In this document: positions 46,960-56,589 of the stretch, piece after piece | Layout of the letters: every line of letters begins with the position of its first letter | Position numbering within the stretch: position 1 is the stretch's first letter | DNA from: Sodiomyces alkalinus F11 | Lineage: Eukaryota > Ascomycota > Sordariomycetes > Glomerellales > Plectosphaerellaceae | Assembly (NCBI RefSeq): GCF_003711515.1 | Contig: NW_021167084.1 | Location: forward strand, 476,621-540,620 | DNA: 64,000 nucleotides | Direction: 5' to 3' | Position numbers and translations under genes: made by a program | Notes under the pieces: generated by a model | The model's database searches: none | What the model saw: the letters and a program-made list of their open reading frames with translations, nothing else | What the model was told of the DNA's origin: nothing

Positions 46960-48470
46960 GGAGTATTATAAGAAGCTGGAAGAAGAGTTAAAAAAGGTAA
47001 GGGAGTCTAGTACCGTTAAGGTGCAGATTCTATAGCGCCTAGATTTTAACCCGAGTAAGTATACGGATTATATTAGCGAGCTATATTTTATTCCTTATTA
47101 TTATTTTCTCTAATTTCCTTTATTTTTAAAGCCTATACTCGCTAGGAGGCTAATATACAGTCTTAGAGCTAAGGGTAAATAAAGCTAAGTCTTTTATCCA
47201 CCCAGAGTCGCGATATACGCTAGTATAAAGGGCGTAAACCTATAAATAATCTTCCTAACCATTACCCTAGTCCGTTTCTCTTTTAAACTTTTACCTTTAT
47301 TACCCTAATCAGAGACACTATAAACCTATCCAGACTTATTTCCCCGATTAGGAGACTTTTCCCTATATTTATTATGTATTATATTTATAAGTAAGCCTAA
47401 CTATATAGACGTTATAAGGATATACCACCACACACTCTCTTTTCTATAATAAGCATAGGTTTCTTTTATTATAATCTTAAATTCTTCACTTCTATTCCCC
47501 TAATCACTATATAATTTATCGGACCTAAGCTAAATTATACCTGGTTTAATATAAGCTGCCTATTCTGCGGAAGAGAGTTATAGTCGGGAATAACTAGTAT
47601 AGGGACGGTTACTAAGGGTATAATATAATCGAGAGAAATACTGTTAAAGGCTATACACCGTAAACCGTAAATCCCTCCTTTACTAACCCTAGTACTAGTA
47701 ACTTATTAGGTTATTACGTTAATTTTAAAGGCCGATTTTAGAAGTATAAGAGCTACCCCGTTCCTACTGCTTAAAGCCCCCTTTTCCTAATCTCTATTAC
47801 TAATCGCTCTCCCTATAACTAATATTATACCCCTATTCCCCTAACCACACCTATATATACTACCCTTAAGCCTATTATACGTAAGTTCCTCGTCCGGAAA
47901 GAAAAGACCAACACTATACCTATCACTAGAAGAGTAAGTTTAAGACACTAAGTCAACGGCGTTAAGAGCCCCGCTAGAAAAACCCCTAATAAAGAAAAAC
48001 GTAATATCACGACGACGACGGCGGTAATAATAATAAAAACCGGAAAACCCGGGGATTCCCTAGTTTCGTTAGCCTAATTAAGCGACTACCGGCCGCTACC
48101 TATAAATCTTATTCTTCTTATAAGGGCTTTATTAGTAGATAGGCCTATAGAGTCTACTCGTGTGGAGTAGAAAACGGATTATTATAAAGAGAAGGAAAAA
48201 GAGAAGAAGATAAGCCACGAAGAAGACCTCCTTTTATACCTTATTTCCCCTAACCTTACTACCTATTCCCCTAATCAGACCTATTATAAAGTTCTCGCGA
48301 AAAGAGTAATGCCCTAAGCACTAGGGAACGTTACTTTATAGAAATCCCGTGTATTTATTAGAGTTATCTTATTTAGACAATTAACTATCTAATTCCCTTC
48401 CCTATAAGCCACCCTATAAACCGCGCACCGATCCTTACTACCTATTCCCCTAATTATAAAGCACCCTATT
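46960..48470 (+). other. Gypsy-D spacer with repeated CCCTAAT motifs
   Basis: RIP-damaged TA-rich sequence after pol, with no convincing long frame. Short strings such as ATTCCCCTAATCA and ACTACCTATTCCCCTAAT recur (for example near 47303, 47497, 48267 and 48446). Confidence 0.5.
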
Positions 48471-48479
48471 AAGTAAATA

Positions 48480-49640
48480 ACTTAGTTTCTGGGTTAGGGT
48501 CGCTTTTATAGTTACCTTCCTTAGGCCCGTACTTCTTAGAGACCCGGCGCTAGACCTAAGCCCCTTTAGGAAGCAGAATAGTCTAGTAGATAACTATTTC
48601 CTCCCGGTTAGGCACCTCTTTAGCCTTACGGATAATATTATAATACCTATCCACCTTCTTCCTATACCGAGCTAAGAGTATTAGGATAAGACTAAGTAAG
48701 CTATCATGAGCCTTAGAGGTCTTACCGCTATAGGCCTAGCGTATTTAGCGAGTAATCTTATAGCTTATAGCGGTTATATTAACTAGGAAAATACTAGTCC
48801 GAGGGGAGTGGATCGGGTATTATGTATCGTTATAGAAAGACTACGGTAGCACTAAGTTATTCTTAAGGAGGGGATTATAGTGTTTAAAGCCGGGGTAATT
48901 CCTATTAGGCTAGCTAATCTTATACTTAGCCTACTAGAACTCCTTACGGAGGCCCTTATCTCGGAACGTGTAAGCAGACTTATAGAATAGATAGTTAGCG
49001 TAGTCGGGGAAGCGTGGATTCTATAGTAGGGAGACGTATTTATAGAATAGGTACGTGATCTTAGTATTAACCCGATCTATTATAGCTATCCAGCGTTCTT
49101 CGTAGTATTAGCAGGGTATCTTATTAACTACGCTATATACCTGCACGATAAGTGCCTAAACGGCGTAAGGCCTCGTTATAATCTTTATAATATACTCTCT
49201 TTAAAGGCCAGTGAGATCCTTAGCCACGAAGATATAACGGCGGAATAAGGGCGTCTTAAAGAAGTTACGTATTTCCCTAAATAGAGCCTATTCTACGTCC
49301 CGGTTAGTAATATTTAATAAAGTATCCTAAAACCGGTTTATAACGGTAAACCGGGTATCTAAATCGACGATAGAAGATAGAAGGTCGAGCTTAACGTATA
49401 AAACGCCGCCCTTACTAACCACCTCGAACTAACCGATATAAGTATTAACCTTAGCACTAAAGTTAGCACGCCCTAATCAGGGTAACCACGAGAAATAAGA
49501 AAGGAAAACTTATAGTTATATTTATAGGCGTTACCTGAACGTTATACTTATTAGGAGTGCCCCTTATTAGACGCGTCTTAGACTAAAACCACGGAATAGG
49601 CTTAACGGACTCCTGTCTGCTAACGGCCTTCTTACGTTTA
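48480..49640 (-). pseudogene. Gypsy-D accessory ORF antisense to pol, family unknown
   Basis: A minus-strand frame of about 390 codons reads through RIP stops. Segments include VLYVKLDLLSSIVDLDTRFT, LFREIRNFFKTPLFRRYIFV, RYRKKVDRYYNIIRKAKEVP and RRVSKKYGPKEGNYKSDPNP near the end. It looks like a mixed alpha/beta soluble protein with a basic C-terminus. No zinc cluster or enzyme motif was recognised, so it is not obviously related to the Gypsy-A and Gypsy-C accessory ORFs, though it has the same position and orientation. Confidence 0.5.
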
Positions 49641-50459
49641 TACGGTTCCGCTTCGTTTAATACCCTAATTATATACTTAGAAGCTATAGTATATATTCGA
49701 GAAGTTAGGAAGTTATTATAGTGATAGTGCTATCGGTAAAGATAACTAAAGAAGTGGTGATATTACTTAGAAGAAGAGGAACGAAGAGCCGGGGATCCTA
49801 TATCTTTTATATTTAGGAGATAGATAAGCAGAGACGTTAACTAAGCGGCTTATAGCTTCTATAAGTTAAGGGAGGCGTCTCTAATAAAGTAATTACGACT
49901 ATTCGACCTACTTTTATAGCTATTTATAGCTACCTCTTTTTATTTTCCTTTATTATAGAATCACGACTCCGCCTACTACCTAATAATAAACGAAGGACCT
50001 TATTAGATATTTACTAGCTAATTATAGTAAGCGCCGGAGCCAGTTAGCTAATTATAGTAAGCGTTTCTAACGTCGATTTCCTAATTTAGTACCTTCTTTC
50101 CGATTTTATAAAGGCTATCTTTATCACGACTTAGGAAATAACCTCCTTTAACGACTAAAAGACTATTCGAGCTATAGTTATAAGCTAAGGACTCCTGCTT
50201 AAAGGGAAGAGCTTTTAGAAGAGGTCCTCGGAGGATAAATAGAACCCTCCTCGGCCTTAATCCTAATCTCCCCACCTTCGATATTTCCTTATAGACTTAG
50301 GCTTATCTATTCTTCCCTATTATATTTTACCCCTTTTCCGCTATTTCGATCTCCCTATTCCCCCCCCCCCCGAATATCCCTTTTTCCCTTTTTCTCTTTT
50401 TTTTCGTAAAGAATTATTACTAAAGACCCTAATCAGGGTAACGTAAGTAACCGTAGATA

Positions 50460-52260
50460 CTAGATCCTATAAATATTGACGCTATAGCTACTAATAACTC
50501 TATAGACTATTAGGCTACTACCCCTAAAGGCTTAGACCTAAATAAGGGCATTTAGTCTAAGGGACGGACCGCTATCGAGTTAAGTATTAGGCCCCGTAAG
50601 GAGTATACCACTAAGAAGAGTAGGTAGGCGTTTCTAATAAGTGGTTTACCGTACCGTCTCTTTAAGGCCGTAGATAACGATACCCCTTATACTAGGTTTA
50701 GAGCTATCTTAAAGGACGGCTAGTAGATAGTTTAGGGACTCCTGGATAAGAATAAGAATAACGGGTTAAACGTAGAGGCCGTAGGGCTCGCCGTATTATA
50801 ATCGCCTTTAATAATCTTATATAGCGAAGGATATCTTAAGGTCCGTTCTATCTTAATATTAGCCTACCGGCTACGTAAAGATATTAAGGCCGATAGNNNN
50901 NNNNNNGTAAGGCGGAGTTTATAACTCTCTCCGATAAGGCGCGGTAATATACTAAAACCAGCCGCTTTATCCCTATAATCTGCTATATTAACGGTAACTA
51001 TTTTATTAGTCTAATTATCGACTAGGAGACTTAGATTATATATAGGTATAATAGTATATAGTCTAACGGTAAAGGTAAATAAAGCCTCCTCGAAATCGCC
51101 CGTTTTACGATATAGTGGATAATTTCTATCGGAGCTCTTAAAGAAGCCGTTAATAGTATAGCTAAAAAGTTCTATATTATCCCTAGCCCTATATAGCTAG
51201 ACGGTTACTTATATAGTCCTTTTATTATAGAATAGATTAAAGCTTTAGTCTAAGAGGGATACCTATTCCCTTAAAGCTCTAAGATTTATAGGTTTACTTA
51301 AGGTCGCTATTACGGGAATAATATAGGGGAATATACTCGGTATATTAAAGAAGGCTAGGTGATTTATATTAGTAAACTCTTCGGCTTCGGTCATTATACA
51401 GAACTAGCTATAAAGCCCGCGACGCCGCTTCCCGAGGCCCCTATAACGACTAGATGCTAGCCTATTAATAAAACTAAGAAATAGATACCGGTTAACCCGT
51501 CTAAGGGTCCTAAGACTCCTAAAACGCCTAACGTTAAGGAAGAGTCTATTAACCTTACTAGTTCCCCTACTCCCGAGATTATAGACCTTACTAACTCGTC
51601 CGGCTAAAGTTTCCAGGACCCCTTAGTATTATCCGATAGCAGTAGTGACGTCGACGATATAGGTCTTAGTAGTCTCGAGCTCTAAATACCTAAGGGTAAG
51701 AAAGCCGTAAAGTAGACGCCGCCGGCTATTAAGAAAACGCCGCCCCTAAAGATACTAAAGATACCTAAGACGCCTAAGACTCTAAAGGCCTCTAAACCCT
51801 TTACCGCTTTAAAGAAAAGGGGTTACGATATCCAAGATAAATAGGAAGAGGAGGCGAAGTACCAGGCTAAGGGTATAGAGATATCTCGTTACCTGCTTTA
51901 CTATAGACTTGCAGATATACGGCCTCTAGCTAAGCGCGTTAGTCCTATCAGGCTAAGCCTATATACTAAGGAAGAATAGGTTAAGTCCTTTAATAACCTA
52001 TACCGAGCAGGCCTCCGTAATATAATAGCTAATAGCGCGCTATATCTACCGCCGCCTTAGGCTATACCTTAGGAAGGATAGCTTTATTATAACGCGGGGA
52101 TTAAATAGGAGGCAGATAAGGCTACCGCTAATTAAGAGGCTAGGAAGGCTAATAAGCCTAACTATATAGTCGGAGGAAGAACCTTACGAAAGCGTAAGTA
52201 AAGGTATATATAGAGGATTAGATAAGAGATATCTCGAGGAAATAGTCGGTGGAGATAGTA
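50460..52260 (+). pseudogene. Ulp1/SENP-like (C48) cysteine protease gene carried by Gypsy-D, RIP-inactivated
   Basis: Frame of about 590 codons downstream of pol. An N-terminal region of about 145 codons (RPRKEYTTKKSRQAFLISG, LPYRLFKAVDNDTPYTRFRA) is followed by a Ulp1-type core: NGNYFISLIID, then IIYRYNSIQSNG, then PIQLDGYLYSPFIIEQIKAL. This matches the family pattern HW..L.ID, IYYYDS, Q.DG.DCGPFV. Catalytic positions are Tyr at 50999-51001 (His expected), Asn at 51050-51052 (Asp), TAG at 51194-51196 (Gln) and Tyr at 51212-51214 (Cys); each is one transition in RIP context. Further on in the same frame, EIIDLTN (from 51575) and PLVLSDSSSD (from 51620) look like SUMO-interacting motifs, followed by a Lys/Pro-rich tail. 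Known C48 enzymes remove SUMO or related modifiers. A 10-N gap lies within. Confidence 0.62.
50897..50906. other. Assembly gap (10 N)
   Basis: Ten unknown bases inside the Ulp1-like gene, just before its protease core. Ten Ns may be a fixed-size placeholder, so the real distance and frame continuity across it are not certain. Confidence 0.95.
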
Positions 52261-52446
52261 AGAGAATGGTATATACGGAGGAACTAGAACTAAGAGAATC
52301 CCTAATCAGGTATACGTGGAGGACGGGGTGATTAGAGGAATAAGGGTATACGATAGCTCTTTACTTAGTTTATTTACTTATATCTGCTTATTTTTAGGAG
52401 TTATCTACGCTATAAGGGCGTAATCAAGATAACTAAGGCCGTATTA

Positions 52447-52804
52447 TAACCGCGCAGATACGGCGTTAGAGTAGTTCGGCAAACGGTTATATAACCCCCC
52501 TTTTAAGGCCGCTGGATCCGCTGCCTATATATATATTAAGGATAGGCTCGGGACGTCCCTATTAAGGGATCAGGATATAATCATTATCCTCTTTTATAAT
52601 TACTTATTCTACGTTTAAGGTATCTTTCCAGTTTAACTTACGTTGCCCTAATCAGAATAGTAACTACCGATCTACTTCTTCGCTAAAGGTTATAGCGGTA
52701 TTAGTTATATTTTGGTTATGCATCGTGGTTTTACTGGACTAACCTCTTTATCTGATCTTTGTCTTGACGATTTGGTGCCACTACGTCTTTATCCAGTTAT
52801 AATA
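52447..52804 (+). repeat. Gypsy-D 3' LTR (358 bp)
   Basis: Pairs with 38640-38997 and ends next to Gypsy-C gag sequence at 52805. It retains slightly more CpA and TpG than the 5' copy near its right end (for example GGTTATGCATCGTGG). Confidence 0.85.
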
Positions 52805-53119
52805 CGCGGGTCCCGTAGTATTCCTAGGATAAACGAGAGTAGCGTTAGTGGTAGTAATAGAGGTAGTGCTAACGATAGGGATAAAAGTAATAGTAGATAT
52901 AGGGATAGGTGTAGTGGCAGGAATAGGTGCCGGTGCGGTAGCAGGTACGGGAGCCGTGTTAGTTCCCAGCGTGTCCCCGTCGTGTTCCTCGTTAGCGTCC
53001 TCTATAAAGGCGGTTTCGCTATCGCGGAGCTATCGCTCGAACTAGCTAGTAGCCTCGTCAAAATTAAAGGTAGGATCGTTTATTTCGTGATAGTTAAATA
53101 TCTTAGTAACTCTCCTTAA
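52805..53119 (-). pseudogene. Gypsy-C gag, N-terminal part
   Basis: Minus-strand frame before the Gypsy-D insertion: FNYHEINDPTFNFDEATS, then ETAFIEDANEEHDGDTLG and a Pro/Ala/Thr/Ile-rich stretch (APVPATAPAPIPATTPIPI). Acidic N-terminus followed by a Pro-rich linker is common in fungal Gypsy gag. It continues at 38639 on the other side of Gypsy-D. Confidence 0.6.
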
Positions 53120-53155
53120 CGGTCTTCGCGCCCTTTAAGGGTAGAGCGATTAAAA

Positions 53156-53505
53156 TATTAAATAGTTAGTCGTAAAGAGTAAAAAGGTAGGGTTAAGTAA
53201 GGAACCAGGTATATTCACGATAGGATCACGATAGGAAAGTGTAGGGGTAGCTAAAGAGTTAGATTAATTGCTGGCCTCCCCTTCGAAAGGGGGAGGCTCC
53301 CTCGCTCCTTAAGACTACGCTCTACTCCTCGAGGGCTATTTATTTACTTCCTCAAGGGCTACCTTATTTGCTTCGAGGGACTATTCTATTTACTATATAA
53401 TGACTTGCTTTGTTTATGCCTCGAGGGGTCTCGGACTAGGCATACCTGGACCCCTGTGGGTTCACACTGGGGACCTATTATAACCACTGCTGCAGGCACC
53501 TGACA
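53156..53505 (-). repeat. Gypsy-C 5' LTR (350 bp; right copy)
   Basis: Partner of 30424-30773. On the element strand it starts TGTCAGGTGCCTGCAG and ends TTTAATA (CA changed to TA). Followed at 53506-53510 by the duplication CTATA. It keeps more unmutated CpA/TpG at its outer end than the left copy. Confidence 0.88.
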
Positions 53506-54880
53506 CTATACCTTATAGTAATAAGACTAATAATCTTCTACTACGCCTTAACCGTTTATAATATAAGGGCTAGCCCCCGGTATAGCTCTATAGCGGCACT
53601 TATAGCGATATAGAACCGATACCTCCGACTAATAGCCGGAGCTTATAAGGCTATACCGGTTAGGGTCCTCGAAAAGGAGACCTTTATCCCCCCCCTTAAC
53701 CTATACCTCTTAAGCCTAAGTACCCACAAGATTCTTCGGATATAAAAAAAAGGGACCGAAGATAAGATATTAGCCGGAGTATACGCTATAATAAAAGCCC
53801 TAGTAATACCGAACCGGTATTATAGGACTTATACTACCCTTATATAGATAGCCTAGCTTACCGCCCTAATAACCTAGGCCGGAACCTTACCCCCGAGGAA
53901 AGCCCTTATAAGAGAATAGGGTTAAGCCTAGACGGAAGCACGGCGGCCCTATACCTACGTCGTAACGGTACTAAGCCGCCCCTTAATATAATACTCCCTC
54001 TTGAAATATAAAGGACTTCTTAAGCTATAGAGTTCTGTACTTACCTAGATTAGATTAGAAAACCTAGGCCTATAAGCTTTCCTAGCTAAAGCGAGGGTGC
54101 TAGGATTCCTAATAACACGGTATCCCTATAGCGATGGGGGGGTAGAGATAGCGGAGTATATAGTGCTTTAGTACTAAGATATAACCGAGGATAAGCGTAG
54201 GGAGCTTTTCGGTACTATAGGGAGACTACTTATAATTTAAGGGGATCTATATAATATACTAGATTATAATATAAAAGCCGGGGCGATAGCTAAGTAGTTC
54301 CTATAACGGAAAAGGCTTAACGACTTCCGCCTCGCCCTTAAAGTTATAGAGGCCTATAAGAATACAGCGGTACTATAATAGGGAAGAGGTAATATAACGG
54401 TCCGGTTTAGTATTAAATAAGGGCCTTATAAGCTAGGACCCCGGCGGTAGTAAAGCGTTATCGGCTAAAGCCCCTTTACTCCTCGCTAATAGTATTACCC
54501 CCCTTAGAGGCACTAATACCGCTCTTAACGTACTTGAGGCCCTAGAACTAGTTAGCTATACTATTACGGCGGAGGCGCCGTAGCGAAATTAAATAAGGAC
54601 TATATACGTAATAGTCTATTAGAACACCTATTATACCCTTTAGGCGATAAGTTTAGCGGAGAATATTCTATAAAACCACCTCCACCGATAAGGTACTACC
54701 ACGGCTATAACTAATAAGCAGCGTCCGAGTAACGGCCTATCTAAAGGATAAAGCCGCCGTCTTTAAACGCTCCTTAGCCTATAAGTTATTAGTAAGGTAT
54801 TACCACGATATTAAAAGGAGACCACTTACAGTAGCGATACTACTATTACCGGTAGCCTTTACCGATATATAAAGATTATA
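53506..54880 (+). mobile_element. LINE-B, right part after the Gypsy-C insertion
   Basis: Plus-strand sequence continuing LINE-B beyond the CTATA duplication. It reads as the post-RT part of ORF2 (YKAIPVRVLEKETFIPPLNLYL, then LSLSTHKILR, about 53643-53740), followed by degraded C-terminal sequence. RNase H motifs are not clear. The 3' end is uncertain and no tail or LINE-B target duplication was found. Confidence 0.6.
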
Positions 54881-55870
54881 AACGTCTATAAGATATTATT
54901 ACTATTTCTTAGTAGCGGGGGGGACTAATTAACTAGTTAGACTACCTTAATATACTAGTAGCACCTTAATAGTATAGGGATAACTTATATCCTTATATAG
55001 GCGGCGGCTATTAGCGTACTAGAAACACATAGCACTAATACCTATAGTATTAGTATAAGCCTTAACGTTATCGGGGTAGGTCCCTAGACGCTTACTATAA
55101 TATAAGTAACTACTATATATTAGCCGCTATAACACCACTTCGGCACTACTAAGGTATATATACGGCATAACACGAATAATACTATATTGATAGCGACGAT
55201 TATTACTACTAGGAGAAGGCATCTACTAATATCAGCACACGGCCACCACGGCGCTATTATAACACAGAGATACTTATATTAAGACGATATTTACGATATT
55301 CACGGTTAATGTTATTATTATTACTATTACTATTATACTACCTAGTTAACCCCGCGCTACCGCGATACTACCTATAAACTATAGACTATATACTAGAGTT
55401 AAGTAAGAAGATTAGGAATTAAGAAAAGAAAACTAGAAGTTATTATTAGTTAGTATACCGCTATAATAGTAAGCCTATAAGATTATAGGCGGGAATATAA
55501 TCAGGAATACCTATAATAAGCTTTATAGTGCTATAGGAAGGAAAAAATGAAAAGGAGGAGAATTATACGCTTTATTAACTATCTACTATTCTTTACGGGT
55601 ATAGGCAGAGTCCTACCCTCCCTGCCTACCGCCGGATATAGTAGGCACCCCCCCCTCTAAAGGAGGCAGGAACGCCTACCCTACCTTTTCTCTTTATTAA
55701 TTAAATAAAAGGAATAATAGGCACGGCCCCCGGGGTTATAGGGAGGCCGGAGATAGCGTGCCGCGGCCGTTATATAGCGGAGACGCCGTGGTACCCTTTT
55801 AGCCCCTACCCCCTTACTAATAACCGGCCTAGGCATATTTCCGCAACGAATCGCTATATACCCTCGCCCT
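54881..55870. other. RIP-degraded intergenic or unknown repeat sequence
   Basis: TA-rich sequence with short tri- and hexanucleotide runs (TTATTATTATTACTATTACT, near 55310) and a GC-rich block at about 55610-55810 (CCGCCGGATATAG, GCGTGCCGCGGCCG). No convincing frame or terminal repeat was found. Confidence 0.5.
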
Positions 55871-56096
55871 TCACGTTTTATTCGCCAATGCTCTAAACCA
55901 CTCGAAACCTATATCAATCGATAGCTCTTTTCAAGCTCTATACGCCTATCCATCGCCCTATTCTGCGCAGGCGCTAATTTAGGCGTATTATAAGTGCGAA
56001 AATACCTGGAAACGGGCCTGCTCCCCCGCGTACGGGGGAAAAGTCTGACGTGGCCCGTGCGCCCACGCTGACAAAGCAGCCGCGTAGAGCCGTACC
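55871..56096 (+). mobile_element. Tad1-like LINE, copy 3, 5' end before the Copia-1 insertion
   Basis: Matches 1408-1632 of copy 1, including the leader and the start of ORF1 (AAAATACCTGGAAACGGGCC). About 20 bp at the extreme 5' end appear to be missing. It stops at the Copia-1 target duplication GTACC (56092-56096) and resumes at 62696. Confidence 0.88.
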
Positions 56097-56381
56097 TGTC
56101 GCATAGGCAGGACCACGATATAGTCTATAGGGGATCTAGGGGGGATCCACTCTATAACTAAGGGCTCCGGATATCAGGGACTTCGGGCATCAGGATATAA
56201 TAAGGGTGGATACCGGAAAAGACCGGATAGGATCCAAATAACATAGTACCCATAGTAGAGTCTTCACCACCCAAATTAAGGGTATAAGAGACTCTCCTAG
56301 ATATAACTTAATATAATACACACACACGAGATTTCTGCTCTACTAAGTTAATTATTAAAGTGCCTATTTTAACGTGCGATA
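56097..56381 (+). repeat. Copia-1 5' LTR (285 bp)
   Basis: Aligns to 62411-62695 without length change. Differences are C/T and G/A. Contains ACACACACACG near its centre-right and a CTCCGGATATCAGGGAC-type segment shared by all three Copia-1 LTR copies. Confidence 0.9.
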
Positions 56382-56394
56382 GTTATAAGCCCGG
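56382..56394 (+). other. Copia-1 primer-binding site, initiator tRNA-Met half type
   Basis: GTTATAAGCCCGG directly follows the 5' LTR. Read as GTTATGAGCCC before a TpG to TpA change, it complements the anticodon-loop region (GGGCUCAUAAC) of eukaryotic initiator tRNA-Met. Copia of Drosophila is known to prime from a cleaved half of that tRNA. The match is seen; the mechanism here is inferred. Confidence 0.6.
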
Positions 56395-56589
56395 TTTATA
56401 ACGCCTAAACGATAGATATTAATAAGGCTACCCCTATTCCACTATACAGAAGTAATCACGTCTATATAAGCACTCTTAAATAACTACTATCGACCTAATT
56501 AGAGTAATTAAGAGATTAATTAACCTACCTATTAATTAACTAACCGATAAACGATAATCTAGTAAAGATATCTTCTAATATATCTAACG

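Larger units (their letters stand above)
38640..52804 (+). mobile_element. Gypsy-D, 14.2-kb LTR retrotransposon with accessory genes
   Basis: Bounded by matching 358-bp LTRs and inserted in the Gypsy-C gag, on the opposite strand. The internal region is about 13.4 kb, around twice the usual length. It holds gag, protease, RT, RNase H and integrase (39.5-46.8 kb), a 1.4-kb spacer, an antisense ORF (48.5-49.6 kb) and a Ulp1-like protease gene (50.5-52.3 kb). A PBS-like TAGTGCTCGGAGG follows the 5' LTR (TGG became TAG). I could not see a clean 5-bp target duplication: TACCG on the left and TACGC on the right are similar but not equal. Confidence 0.85.
30424..53505 (-). mobile_element. Gypsy-C, complete chromovirus on the minus strand, containing nested Gypsy-D
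   Basis: Bounded by 350-bp LTRs and the 5-bp duplication CTATA (30419-30423 and 53506-53510), which sits inside LINE-B. Minus-strand order is gag (split by Gypsy-D), zinc knuckle, RT, RNase H, integrase and chromodomain. A GGGGGAGG polypurine tract lies beside the LTR at 30774-30800. Without Gypsy-D the element is about 8.9 kb, long for a Gypsy because of a roughly 2.5-kb region between pol and the 3' LTR that holds a plus-strand accessory ORF. Confidence 0.9.

Noticed and set aside
50340..50405. C-rich and T-rich runs near 50.35 kb as a polypurine tract or element end
   Set aside because: They lie inside Gypsy-D between two accessory ORFs with no adjacent LTR or duplication.
38838..52655. 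Reading the CCCTAA strings in Gypsy-D as telomeric repeats
   Set aside because: They are single dispersed copies inside a retroelement, with no tandem CCCTAA array.
52712..53119. 135-codon plus-strand ORF rich in Ser/Arg/Gly
   Set aside because: It straddles the Gypsy-D LTR end and lies antisense to the Gypsy-C gag N-terminus, whose minus-strand frame fits gag better.
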